The position numbers and the translations under genes were made by a program. Under the pieces are notes generated by a model, which worked only from the letters and a program-made list of their open reading frames with translations, did no database searches and was not told the DNA's origin. Shown in pieces: positions 7,635-15,987 of a stretch of DNA of 32,190 nucleotides. Position 1 is the stretch's first letter; each line of letters begins with the position of its first letter. The stretch is from Cellvibrio sp. (GTDB lineage Bacteria > Pseudomonadota > Gammaproteobacteria > Pseudomonadales > Cellvibrionaceae), in NCBI GenBank assembly GCA_003524365.1, contig DQHS01000192.1:28534-60723 (forward strand), written 5' to 3'.

Positions 7635-8027
7635 ATGAAAATAGGTGTGCTCGCTAAACGTACTGGCCTTAGTGTCCAGACCATACGCTATTACGAACAC
7701 GAAGGGTTGTTGTCTAAAGCCCCTCGCACCGAAGGTAATTATCGCTTTTACGATGAGACGGCCTCCCATGATCTCTTCTTTATCAAACAATGCCGGAACC
7801 TCGGATTGACGCTGGAGGAAATCCGCCAGTTGATCGGCTACGTCAGTACCCCGGACGAAACCTGCAATAGTATCAATAAGATTATCGATAACCATATCCA
7901 GCAAGTCGATGTGCGTCTTGCCGAGCTACAGGATTTGCGTCGGCAGCTCGGTGAACTCAGAACCAAATGTGATGCTCACCAAGCAGTGAAAGATTGCGGC
8001 ATCATGAAAGAGTTGTTGGAGCATTGA
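7635..8027 (+). CDS. cadR: MerR-family Cd/Pb/Zn-responsive regulator (CadR/PbrR group)
   Basis: 130 residues from ATG 7635; longer in-frame starts would run through the operator and are rejected. The N-terminal winged helix-turn-helix reads MKIGVLAKRTGLSVQTIRYYEHEGLL, followed by the GNYRFYD wing and a long dimerisation helix. The three Cys residues used by CadR/PbrR proteins are present: Cys77 (PDETC), Cys112 (RTKC) and Cys121 (KDCGIM), the last pair nine apart as in PbrR. This supports sensing of Cd, Pb or Zn rather than Cu(I). It is the only plus-strand gene, divergent from the czc promoter and convergent with cusA, with a single base between the two stop codons. Its Shine-Dalgarno is weak, suggesting low expression. 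ZntR-like Zn sensing remains possible. Confidence 0.9.
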   Translation: MKIGVLAKRTGLSVQTIRYYEHEGLLSKAPRTEGNYRFYDETASHDLFFIKQCRNLGLTLEEIRQLIGYVSTPDETCNSINKIIDNHIQQVDVRLAELQDLRRQLGELRTKCDAHQAVKDCGIMKELLEH

Positions 8028-8028
8028 T

Positions 8029-11000
8029 CTACGTTAATTGCTTGGTCTCTTGTTTTACATTATGTTTCTTGCGTTGCATCAACAAATACGCCACAGGCAA
8101 TATCAATAACGAAAGCAAGGGCGCCGTTAACATTCCTCCCACCATGGGTGCCGCAATACGGCTCATGATTTCCGAACCCGTACCACTGCCTAAAAATATT
8201 GGCATTAGTCCCGCAACAATTACCGTCACCGTCATCATCTTGGGGCGAATCCGTAAGACAGCGCCTTCCTGAATGGCATCAAGCAAATCCTCCTGTGTTG
8301 TTGTACCCGCCTCAATGCGCCGCTGCCACGCCTGTTTCAGGTAGAGCAACATAATCACCCCGAATTCGGCGGACACGCCAGCCAGTGCAATAAACCCGAC
8401 CGCTGTTGCAACCGATAGCTCGTAGTCCATTAGGTATAACAGCCAAATTCCTCCGGTTAACGCAAAAGGTAAAGTGCCCATGATTAACAGGGCTTCATCC
8501 AAGCGGGAAAATGTCAGGAATAACAGCACCAGAACGATAAGGAGCGTTGCCGGGATTATCCATTGCAGGCGAGCATTAGCGCGTTCCATAAATTCAAATT
8601 GCCCTGCGTAACTGATGCTGGTGCCCGGTAGTAAGGTCACCTGTTGGCTAATGATTTGTTGCAGATCTTTCACTGTCGAACCCAGGTCGCGGCCGCGCAC
8701 ATCAATGTAAACCACACTGGTGGGACGGGCATTTTCGCTTTTGAGCATACTGGGGCCATCGCTGACTTTGACGGTGGCAATCGTACCCAGCGTAATTTGG
8801 CTACCTACTGGAGTGATGATGGGTAAGTTTTGCAACTTGCCAATGCTGTCACGCCAATCGCGTGGATAACGCAGGTTGATAGGAAAACGTGCACGTCCAT
8901 CTACGACTTCGCCAATATTGTCGCCGCCGACCAGACTGCTCACTACCGACTGCGCCTGAGTGATGCTCAGACCATAACGCGCGAGTAATGCGCGGTCGAA
9001 CTGGATATCAAGGTAACGTCCACCACCCAAGCGCTCGGCAACTGCCGAGGAAATACCGGTGACTGTTTTGGCAACCTGCGCAATCTGTTGGGCGACCTGG
9101 TCAATATCGGCCAGGCTCTGGCCAGCGACTTTGACGCCGATGGGGCTTTTGATCCCGGTGGCCAGCATATCGATACGGTTGCGGATGGGCGGAATCCAGA
9201 TATTGGACAGCCCCGGTATTTTGACTCGTGCATCCAGTTCAGCCATGAGTTTTTCGGGAGTCATGCCGGGGCGCCACTGGTCGCGCGGCTTAAACTGGAT
9301 GGTGGTTTCAAACATCTCCAAGGGGGCAGGATCGGTGGCGCTGTCGCTGCGGCCTGCTTTACCAAACACGCGCTCCACTTCCGGGACAGTTTTAATCAGC
9401 CGATCTGTTTGTTGCAACAAGCGGCTGGCCTGCTGGGCACTTAACCCCGGCAAGGCACTGGGCATGTACAGCAAATCCCCTTCATCCAGCGGCGGCAGGA
9501 ATTCACTGCCCAGTTGGCTCAGTGGCCAGGCGGTGCTCAGTAATACCGCCAATGCAAAACCCAGTGTCGTTTTCGGGTGACGCAAAACGCCGGTCAACAG
9601 TGGACGATAACCCCGGATCAACCAGCGATTGATGGGGTTTTGATGCTCCGCCGGAATTCGGCCACGAATCCAATAGCCCATCAGCACCGGAATCAGCGTC
9701 ACCGACAGGCCAGCCGCTGCTGCCATCGCATAAGTTTTGGTGAAGGCGAGTGGGCCAAAGAGCCGCCCCTCTTGTGCCTCCAGCGTAAACACCGGAATAA
9801 ACGAGAGGGTGACAATGAGCAGCGAGAAAAATAGCGCTGGTCCTACCTCGGCAGCAGCCTGGGTCAATACTTGCCAGCGTTTCTCACCGATGAGTTCTTG
9901 CTCGGGATGTTGTTGCTGCCATCGCTCCACATGCTTGTGGGCGTTCTCAATCATCACGATGGCCGCATCGACCATCGCCCCGATGGCAATCGCAATACCG
10001 CCGAGCGACATGATATTGGCGTTGATACCTTGATGGCGCATAACGACAAAAGCGATCAAAACCCCAAGTGGCAGGGCGACAATCGCTACCAACGCAGAGC
10101 GCCAATGCCAGAGGAATAATGCACAGACCAGTGCAACCACCAGAAATTCTTCGAGTAGTTTGCGGGTCAGATTGGCGACGGCGCGGTCGATCAGAAGACT
10201 GCGGTCATAGGTGGCGATGATCTCGACCCCAGCTGGCAAACTGCTTTGGAGTTGCACCAGTTTTTCCTTAACCGCCGCGATAGTGGTGCGGGCGTTCCCA
10301 CCCGAGCGCATCACCACAATACCGCCAGTCACTTCGCCTTCACCGTCCAGTTCCGCAATGCCCCGGCGCATTTCCGGCCCGAGTTGGATATCGGCAACGT
10401 CGGCCAGGGTAACGGGAATGTTATCGACTAACTTCAGCGGTATGGATTTGAAGTCATCCAACGTGCGCAAATAACCGCTAGCGCGGATCATCAGTTCGGC
10501 TTCACCCAGTTCCAGAACACCACCACCAGTTTCCTGATTAGCCTGCTGCACAGCGGTAATCACCGCCTCATGGGACAGGTTATGGGCTGCAAGCCGGATC
10601 GGATCGAGCACCACTTGGTATTGCTTGCTGCTCCCGCCGATAGCGGCGACTTCAGCAACATCCGGTAAAGGCGCTAGTTCAAAACGGAGGAACCAATCCT
10701 GCAATGCTCGCAATTGGGCAATATCGTGTTGGCCGGTTTTATCTGCCAGAGCGTATTGAAATATCCAGCCAACTCCGGTGGCATCTGGCCCTAACGCCGG
10801 TGTGACACTCGCCGGTAGCTGCGCCTGCATTTGGCTCAAGGACTCCAAAACGCGGGAGCGGGCCCAGTAAAGATCGGTGCCATCTTCGAACAAGACGTAC
10901 ACAAAACTATCGCCGTACATCGAATAACCGCGCACGGTTTCAGCGCCGGGTACCGAAAGCATTTTGCTGGCCAGCGGGTAAGTCACTTGATTTTCCACTA

Positions 11001-11178
11001 GCTCCGGCGCTTGCCCTGGGAAACTGGTGCGGATAATGACTTGTACATCCGAGAGGTCGGGTAAGGCATCAATCGGTGTGGTTTTGACGGCCCAAATACC
11101 CCAGCCGGTCAATAGCAGTGACGCCAGGAGTACCAAGATCCGGTTGGCGACAGACCAATAAATCAAGCGGCTAATCAT
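8029..11178 (-). CDS. cusA: CusA, Cu+/Ag+ RND efflux pump subunit
   Basis: 1049 residues, full length. It is the inner-membrane proton-driven permease of the Cus/Sil type. The HME signature is GAMVDAAIVMIENAHK, the Cu/Ag form. All three periplasmic Met ligands of E. coli CusA are conserved in context: LLYMPSALPG, DPAPLEMFETTIQ and RIDMLATGIKSPIG. The protein starts in typical style (TPIDALPDLSDVQVI) and has two sets of transmembrane helices. The ATG overlaps the cusB end by 8 bp, so translation is coupled. No CusC or CusF gene is next to it, so it probably uses another outer-membrane factor of the island (24618-23200 or CzcC). Confidence 0.95.
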   Translation of the reverse strand: MISRLIYWSVANRILVLLASLLLTGWGIWAVKTTPIDALPDLSDVQVIIRTSFPGQAPELVENQVTYPLASKMLSVPGAETVRGYSMYGDSFVYVLFEDGTDLYWARSRVLESLSQMQAQLPASVTPALGPDATGVGWIFQYALADKTGQHDIAQLRALQDWFLRFELAPLPDVAEVAAIGGSSKQYQVVLDPIRLAAHNLSHEAVITAVQQANQETGGGVLELGEAELMIRASGYLRTLDDFKSIPLKLVDNIPVTLADVADIQLGPEMRRGIAELDGEGEVTGGIVVMRSGGNARTTIAAVKEKLVQLQSSLPAGVEIIATYDRSLLIDRAVANLTRKLLEEFLVVALVCALFLWHWRSALVAIVALPLGVLIAFVVMRHQGINANIMSLGGIAIAIGAMVDAAIVMIENAHKHVERWQQQHPEQELIGEKRWQVLTQAAAEVGPALFFSLLIVTLSFIPVFTLEAQEGRLFGPLAFTKTYAMAAAAGLSVTLIPVLMGYWIRGRIPAEHQNPINRWLIRGYRPLLTGVLRHPKTTLGFALAVLLSTAWPLSQLGSEFLPPLDEGDLLYMPSALPGLSAQQASRLLQQTDRLIKTVPEVERVFGKAGRSDSATDPAPLEMFETTIQFKPRDQWRPGMTPEKLMAELDARVKIPGLSNIWIPPIRNRIDMLATGIKSPIGVKVAGQSLADIDQVAQQIAQVAKTVTGISSAVAERLGGGRYLDIQFDRALLARYGLSITQAQSVVSSLVGGDNIGEVVDGRARFPINLRYPRDWRDSIGKLQNLPIITPVGSQITLGTIATVKVSDGPSMLKSENARPTSVVYIDVRGRDLGSTVKDLQQIISQQVTLLPGTSISYAGQFEFMERANARLQWIIPATLLIVLVLLFLTFSRLDEALLIMGTLPFALTGGIWLLYLMDYELSVATAVGFIALAGVSAEFGVIMLLYLKQAWQRRIEAGTTTQEDLLDAIQEGAVLRIRPKMMTVTVIVAGLMPIFLGSGTGSEIMSRIAAPMVGGMLTAPLLSLLILPVAYLLMQRKKHNVKQETKQLT

Positions 11179-12562
11179 GGTCGTGGCCCTCCGCAGTTTT
11201 TGGTTTTATCCCCAAAAAGGAGGCTTCGGAATCCAGCAGAAACTGCCCGCTGGCAACTACCTCTTGACCTTCATCTAACCCTTGCAGGATGCGTGTGTGG
11301 GAGCCTTGTTCATGACCTGTAACCACATTCGTAGGCATGAATGCGCCGCCGGGTTCAGCCAGCATCACCAGCACCCGTTTGCCCGTGCGGATCACTGCCT
11401 CAGTGGGCACAAATAATCCGGTTTCTTTAGTGGATGATTGCAAGAGTACGCGTCCACTGGTGCCGGGTTTCAGGCGTCCTTCGGGGTTGTCCAGCAGAAT
11501 ACGGGCAGTGAGGGTGCGGGAGTTGTCATTGATCGAGGGCAATAGGTATTCCAGCGTACCGGTCAGAGCTGGATCACCGGGGTTAACGGAATTAAAAATC
11601 GCCTTGTCACCGGCGCGCACGCCGGTCGCCTGCGCTTCGGGGATGGCAGCATCCAGCCACAGATTGTCCAGGTTATTAACCATCGCTACCGTATCGCCGC
11701 TGGCCAGCGCCATACCGGTTTTAACATCCAGCATATCCACCACACCCGAGATGGGCGAAGTAATAGTTACACGGGTCTCCGGTTGGCGGGTTTTTTCCAC
11801 CTTGGCAATCAAGGCATCGGGCATTCCGAGTAATTGCAGGCGTGCGCGCAATGTGGCCAACAAATGAGGGCTCTGTCCAATTGGTTGGGAGAGCAGCTCA
11901 TTTTGGGCATCCAGCCATTCGGGTATCTGGAATTCGGCAATCGGCTGACCGACGCTGACGTGATCGCCCACCGCTAGCGGCCAAGCTTTTTCCACAAACC
12001 CCGCCGCGCGCAATTGAACTATTGCTTGGTTGCGCTGGTTAAATTGCAGTTGCCCGACTACTTCCAGCTCGTTGACTATTGGCAGACGCTGCACCTTGGC
12101 TTTGCGCATACCGAGGTTTTGCACCAGAGCTGCATCGATGGTTAGCCCCGGTTCCTGGGTTGATGGCGCCGCATATTTGGGTACCAAATCCATATCCATA
12201 AAAGGCGATGGACCCGGTTTGTCGAAATGCTGGTCCGGCACCATCGGATCGAACCAATACAAAATACGGGGTTCATCTTCGGCCGGTTTACGTTCTTGCG
12301 CAGGTTGCGCGGCGTACTTGGGGACGAGGTCCATATCCATAAAGGGCGACGGACCCGGTTTATCAAAATGTTGATCCGGCACCATTGGGTCATACCAATA
12401 AAGCACCTTCGGCTCCTGTTTGGCCTCTTCAATAGCATTATTTTGAGGCGACGCTGTAGAGGTGAATTTATGCAAGTGCTGCCAACCAACACCTATCGCA
12501 ATGCCAAGTACTAACGTGCTTAACCCAACGGCTGCAAGCAGGCGTACAGAGAGATTATTCAT
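11171..12562 (-). CDS. cusB: CusB, membrane-fusion protein with duplicated heavy-metal-binding motif
   Basis: 463 residues. A membrane anchor (about 8-27) is followed by two near-identical heavy-metal-binding segments (residues 53-84 and 100-131), each with YW(Y/F)DPMVPDQ and PSPFMDMDLVPKYA; CusB/SilB proteins normally carry one. Then come the barrel-sandwich halves (VVGQLQFNQRNQAIVQLRAAG; VTITSPISGVVDMLDV), helical hairpin, beta-barrel (LWLDAAIPEAQATGVRAGD) and membrane-proximal domain, with a His/Asp tail (EGHDHD). It links CusA to an outer-membrane channel and hands over Cu(I)/Ag(I). The Shine-Dalgarno AGGAA sits 8 nt before the ATG and is complementary to the end of the preceding leader gene. 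Confidence 0.93.
   Translation of the reverse strand: MNNLSVRLLAAVGLSTLVLGIAIGVGWQHLHKFTSTASPQNNAIEEAKQEPKVLYWYDPMVPDQHFDKPGPSPFMDMDLVPKYAAQPAQERKPAEDEPRILYWFDPMVPDQHFDKPGPSPFMDMDLVPKYAAPSTQEPGLTIDAALVQNLGMRKAKVQRLPIVNELEVVGQLQFNQRNQAIVQLRAAGFVEKAWPLAVGDHVSVGQPIAEFQIPEWLDAQNELLSQPIGQSPHLLATLRARLQLLGMPDALIAKVEKTRQPETRVTITSPISGVVDMLDVKTGMALASGDTVAMVNNLDNLWLDAAIPEAQATGVRAGDKAIFNSVNPGDPALTGTLEYLLPSINDNSRTLTARILLDNPEGRLKPGTSGRVLLQSSTKETGLFVPTEAVIRTGKRVLVMLAEPGGAFMPTNVVTGHEQGSHTRILQGLDEGQEVVASGQFLLDSEASFLGIKPKTAEGHDHD
12170..12406 (-). repeat. Tandem duplication of the heavy-metal-binding domain in cusB
   Basis: Copies at 12406-12311 and 12265-12170 encode 32-residue segments that differ at only a couple of positions, while the DNA has diverged at many third positions. 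The duplication is therefore old and kept by selection on the protein. Confidence 0.85.
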
Positions 12563-12571
12563 TCAGATGAT

Positions 12572-12655
12572 TCCTGAGAGACGATAAAAAACGTCCCGCC
12601 TAAACACCCGGCATCTTTACCGGTTCAAGCGAGGTGTAATCGTATTAACTCAGGA
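12572..12655 (-). promoter_or_regulatory. Putative translational switch: leader 3' end pairs with cusB Shine-Dalgarno
   Basis: On the minus-strand RNA, TCCTGAG (12655-12649; last Ser codon plus the stop) is perfectly complementary to CTCAGGA (12578-12572), which contains the AGGA Shine-Dalgarno of cusB. Between them lie possible hairpins (CCGG/CCGG with flanking ACAC/GTGT, about 12636-12603; GACG/CGTC just before the Shine-Dalgarno). A ribosome paused at the leader RPP (Pro114-Pro115, 12667-12662) would have its front edge at 12652-12649, over the anti-Shine-Dalgarno arm. The pairing is seen; the regulation is inferred. Confidence 0.55.
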
Positions 12656-13006
12656 GGCGTTCGGAGGTCGCCAGATACTGGCGGGATTGAAGACAGCAAG
12701 ATTCAATGGACGAGTTTTTGAGTGTGCCGACAAGCTTGAAAGGGAGAAAAACGACGCGGGTGTGTAGAGATATACCTGCACCGGTGTTTTACAGAGATGA
12801 CAGGATTTAGCGGTTTCACAGGAATTTATAGCATCACCTTCATCCGCATCAGGGCAGCAAGGCATAGTTTCATTATCACCGGATTCATCCATCACCATTG
12901 CCATCTCTTCAGGGCACGGCGAAGCGGACAGCAGAATTTCTGCCGCCACTTGCAGGGGCATTACGAAACTCAGAAGTAAGATAAATAACAATGAATAGCG
13001 GCGCAT
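12650..13006 (-). CDS. Small Cys-rich secreted protein ending in RPP; probable leader peptide of cusBA
   Basis: 118 residues from ATG 13006; the longer frame would start at a TTG. A signal peptide (about 1-22, ending VAAE) is followed by a Cys/Met/Asp-rich part: SPCPEEMAMVMDE, MPCCPDADEG, NSCETAKSCHLC. A linker of about 40 residues leads to the end SIWRPPNAS, with RPP at 113-115. This layout (export signal, metal-binding Cys cluster, RPP near the stop) is shared with the first genes of the czc and cop operons. The distance from the last Cys to the RPP Arg, 41 residues, would place the Cys cluster at the mouth of the ribosome tunnel when the ribosome reaches RPP. It may act as copper-sensing arrest peptide, periplasmic copper binder, or both. 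No clear Shine-Dalgarno is seen. Confidence 0.7.
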   Translation of the reverse strand: MRRYSLLFILLLSFVMPLQVAAEILLSASPCPEEMAMVMDESGDNETMPCCPDADEGDAINSCETAKSCHLCKTPVQVYLYTPASFFSLSSLSAHSKTRPLNLAVFNPASIWRPPNAS

Positions 13007-13092
13007 GGTGTCAGCATAGCTCAATGCAGGCGATAGAAAAATACGTCATCCAGGATTAAGAAGGTGTAAACCCTCAAAATTCACCTCAGAGT

Positions 13093-15468
13093 CTATTGAT
13101 CGTTGATAGAGATTTTTCCCCGTTTCAACCTTAGGGCATTTCCAATCACCGATGCAGAGCTGAGGCTCATTGCCAGCGCTGCAATCATTGGCGACAGCAG
13201 CCAGCCCGTCCAGGGAAACAGTATTCCGGCAGCAATCGGAATTCCTAAACCGTTGTACAAGAATGCAAATATCAGGTTCTGTTTCATATTGGCCACGGTC
13301 GCTTCCGATAAAAACCGTGCGACCGCAATACCGCGTAAATCGCCTTTCACCAACGTAACTTGTGCGCTGTTCATGGCCACGTCAGTGCCTGTTCCCATGG
13401 CAATACCCACATCGGCTTTGGCCAAAGCGGGTGCATCATTAATCCCATCGCCCGCCATAGCCACAACTTTGCCCTCTGCTTGTAGGCGTTCAACAAGGCG
13501 CAATTTGTCTTCTGGTTTTACTTCGCCATAGACTTCATCGATACCCAACCGGGCAGCCACAGCCTTGGCTGTAGTGAGGCCATCACCCGTCGCCATAATG
13601 ATGCGCAAACCAGCGGCTTTTAGCGTTGCCAATGCTTCAGGTGTGCTGGGTTTTACAGGATCAGATACCGCCAGCAGACCCGCGAGTTTCCCATCCACTG
13701 CCAGGTACATAACGCTGGCACCCTCGCCGCGCAAGGCTTCGGCTTCGGGCACCAGCGGTGTGACAACTACACCCTGTTGCTCCATCAGCACAGTATTTCC
13801 CAGCGCTAGCTTGCGCCCCGAAACGGTTCCATAAACTCCGATACCGGAACCCGACTCAAATTGTTCAACTTTTTCCAGTGTGAGATTACGCTCGCGCGCT
13901 GCCCGGACAATGGCATCGGCCAGAGGGTGTTCACTGCCTTGGTCGAGGCTTGCGGCAAGACGCAATACTTCTTCCTCACTGAATCCCTGGGCGGGTACCA
14001 CACGCTCAAATGCAGGCCGACCTTCAGTCAAGGTTCCCGTCTTATCGATAATGAGTGTATCTATCTTGCGGAAGTTCTCGATGGCGGCTGCATCCCGAAA
14101 CAGCACACCTTGAGTGGCACCGCGCCCGGTGGCCACCATGATCGACATGGGCGTAGCCAGTCCAAGCGCACAAGGGCAGGCAATAATCAAAACCGCCACC
14201 GCGTTAATCAACCCGAAGACCCAACGCGGTTCCGGGCCGAACAACCCCCAGGCAAAAAAAGTCAGTACGGCGATCGCGACCACGGCAATAACAAAATAAC
14301 CGGCCACGGAATCGGCCATCCGTTGCATCGGTGCTTTGGATCGCTGCGCTTGCGCCACCATCTGGACAATTTGCGCCAACATGGTGGCCGACCCAACTCG
14401 CTCAGATTCAATGGTGAGTGCACCATTGGTATTCATCGTTGCTCCAATGACTTTATCACCCGCGCGTTTCATCACCGGCAGCGGTTCACCTGTCAGCATG
14501 GATTCATCCACAGCGCTACTACCGTCCACCACAACACCATCCACCGGTACTTTTTCGCCGGGGCGAACACGCAACTTGTCGCCGACATGGACATGCGTGA
14601 GTGGCACATCCTCTTCACTGCCATCATCACGAATACGTCGCGCTGTTTTTGGCGCTAAACCGAGTAAAGATTTGATCGCCGCCGAGGTCTGCGAACGCGC
14701 TTTTAATTCCAATAGTTGCCCTAATAGCGTCAATGAAATAATGACGGCCGCCGCCTCGAAATAAACGGAGACTCTCCCCATCGAGACAAATGAATCAGGA
14801 AATACTCCTGGAGCCAATGTCGCTACCAAGCTATAAACAAACGCAGCGCCTGTGCCCAAACTAATCAACGTCCACATGTTGGGGCTGCGATTGATGATTG
14901 ACTGCCAGCCGCGCACAAAAAAAGGCGCTCCAGCCCATAAGACGATGGGTAATGTCAGGATCAGTTCAATCCATGTTTGGGTAGACGCATCAAACAAATG
15001 CAGTTGATGACCCAACATGGCCAGCACAGTGACCACTACAGTCAGTGGCAATGTCCACCAAAAACGGCGAGCGAAATCGCGCAACTCCGGATTTTCTTCT
15101 TCATCAAGTTCGGGCAACAGCGGTTCTAAAGTCATACCGCATTTAGGGCAATTACCCGGTTGCGCTTGGCGTATTTCAGGATGCATTGGGCAAGTGTACG
15201 TTGTGTTTTTTGGCGCGGAATTATTGGCTGCATTAACGGCTTGTGGTTGTAAATATTGCTGCGGATTTGCACGAAATTTCTCGACACATTTTTGACTGCA
15301 AAAATAATGGTTCACTCCCTCGTGCTCAACTAACTTAGCTGGGTCAGCAGCTGTTTTCATGCCGCAAACGGGATCGATATGAGGTTGTTTGTCGGTCTCA
15401 GTGGTCGGATGAATATGCAGTTCGTGAGGGCTGGATGTGTCTTGATGTGTCGGTAGTACAGATTTCAT
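13093..15468 (-). CDS. copA: Cu+-translocating P1B-type ATPase with YHS and heavy-metal-binding N-terminus
   Basis: 791 residues. The cytosolic N-terminus has a YHS domain (about 30-73; Cys35, Cys57, Cys61) and a heavy-metal-binding domain (91-115, YTCPMHPEI and NCPKCGM) instead of the usual ferredoxin-like CXXC domains; this is the SilP-like architecture. Eight transmembrane helices carry ACPCALG (Cys431, Cys433), the phosphorylation motif DKTGTLT (Asp475), the SEHPL motif, GDGINDAPAL, and the Cu+ signature residues in the last helices (YNGLG and MSLSSASVI). It exports Cu+ (or Ag+) from cytosol to periplasm. AGGAAA lies upstream of the ATG. It lies 62 nt after the small membrane protein gene and 86 nt before the cusB leader gene, which matches joint function with CusBA. 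Assigning Cu versus Ag needs assay. Confidence 0.93.
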   Translation of the reverse strand: MKSVLPTHQDTSSPHELHIHPTTETDKQPHIDPVCGMKTAADPAKLVEHEGVNHYFCSQKCVEKFRANPQQYLQPQAVNAANNSAPKNTTYTCPMHPEIRQAQPGNCPKCGMTLEPLLPELDEEENPELRDFARRFWWTLPLTVVVTVLAMLGHQLHLFDASTQTWIELILTLPIVLWAGAPFFVRGWQSIINRSPNMWTLISLGTGAAFVYSLVATLAPGVFPDSFVSMGRVSVYFEAAAVIISLTLLGQLLELKARSQTSAAIKSLLGLAPKTARRIRDDGSEEDVPLTHVHVGDKLRVRPGEKVPVDGVVVDGSSAVDESMLTGEPLPVMKRAGDKVIGATMNTNGALTIESERVGSATMLAQIVQMVAQAQRSKAPMQRMADSVAGYFVIAVVAIAVLTFFAWGLFGPEPRWVFGLINAVAVLIIACPCALGLATPMSIMVATGRGATQGVLFRDAAAIENFRKIDTLIIDKTGTLTEGRPAFERVVPAQGFSEEEVLRLAASLDQGSEHPLADAIVRAARERNLTLEKVEQFESGSGIGVYGTVSGRKLALGNTVLMEQQGVVVTPLVPEAEALRGEGASVMYLAVDGKLAGLLAVSDPVKPSTPEALATLKAAGLRIIMATGDGLTTAKAVAARLGIDEVYGEVKPEDKLRLVERLQAEGKVVAMAGDGINDAPALAKADVGIAMGTGTDVAMNSAQVTLVKGDLRGIAVARFLSEATVANMKQNLIFAFLYNGLGIPIAAGILFPWTGWLLSPMIAALAMSLSSASVIGNALRLKRGKISINDQ

Positions 15469-15530
15469 TATATTTCCTACCCAGTTAAAGAAGAGTTTCG
15501 ATGAGCCTAAAAAAATAATAGGTTGAATAT

Positions 15531-15980
15531 CTATTTTTGCGGGAGTGATCCGATGTTGATGCTAATTACATAACACACAAACCCAAGTAGCCAGGCAACA
15601 GCGGGTATCAATAGGAACCATTTGAAATCTGAATTTAGCAGGAAGTTAGTCCAGCTCATTAACGCCACTGTAACTAAGCCTGCACAACTTAATACCGTGC
15701 CTGTTCCTCGAACAAATAGCGGCACAACACGTACACCTACAAAAATCGTAAATGCTCCACACCCTGCCATAAACCCACCCATTACCATGAACACGTTTTG
15801 CAACCATGACATCAACTGCGGTAAGCGCAGCTCAACTTGAGCAGCACTCTCCCCAAGATAACGTAAATCTTCCGGTAACAGCGACGGACGTGCGAACATG
15901 AAATACCCGCCCAATCCAATCAACCAAAAACCGCATATCACAAAAATCCATTTTGAGACAAAATTTAGGAAAGCGTTCAT
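15531..15980 (-). CDS. Small integral membrane protein, function unknown
   Basis: 149 residues with four predicted transmembrane helices (about 10-30, 57-77, 82-104 and 122-143) and no Cys/His metal cluster; a short soluble stretch (LPEDLRYLGESAAQVELRLP) links helices 1 and 2. It is not assigned to a family. The start at 15980 lies 7 nt after the stop of the P2A ATPase gene, indicating co-transcription and possibly re-initiation. It precedes the Cu+ ATPase gene by 62 nt. A role as accessory subunit of one of the two neighbouring ATPases is conceivable but not shown by the sequence. Confidence 0.7.
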   Translation of the reverse strand: MNAFLNFVSKWIFVICGFWLIGLGGYFMFARPSLLPEDLRYLGESAAQVELRLPQLMSWLQNVFMVMGGFMAGCGAFTIFVGVRVVPLFVRGTGTVLSCAGLVTVALMSWTNFLLNSDFKWFLLIPAVAWLLGFVCYVISINIGSLPQK

Positions 15981-15987
15981 GAGGTTA

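Noticed and set aside
8025..8031. Terminator between the convergent cadR and cusA genes
   Set aside because: The stops are one base apart and no hairpin with a U-tract is present on either strand.
13861..14658. Long plus-strand ORF (265 codons) opposite the Cu+ ATPase
   Set aside because: It lies entirely antisense to a well-supported ATPase, has no recognisable domain and is best explained as a shadow of its codon pattern.
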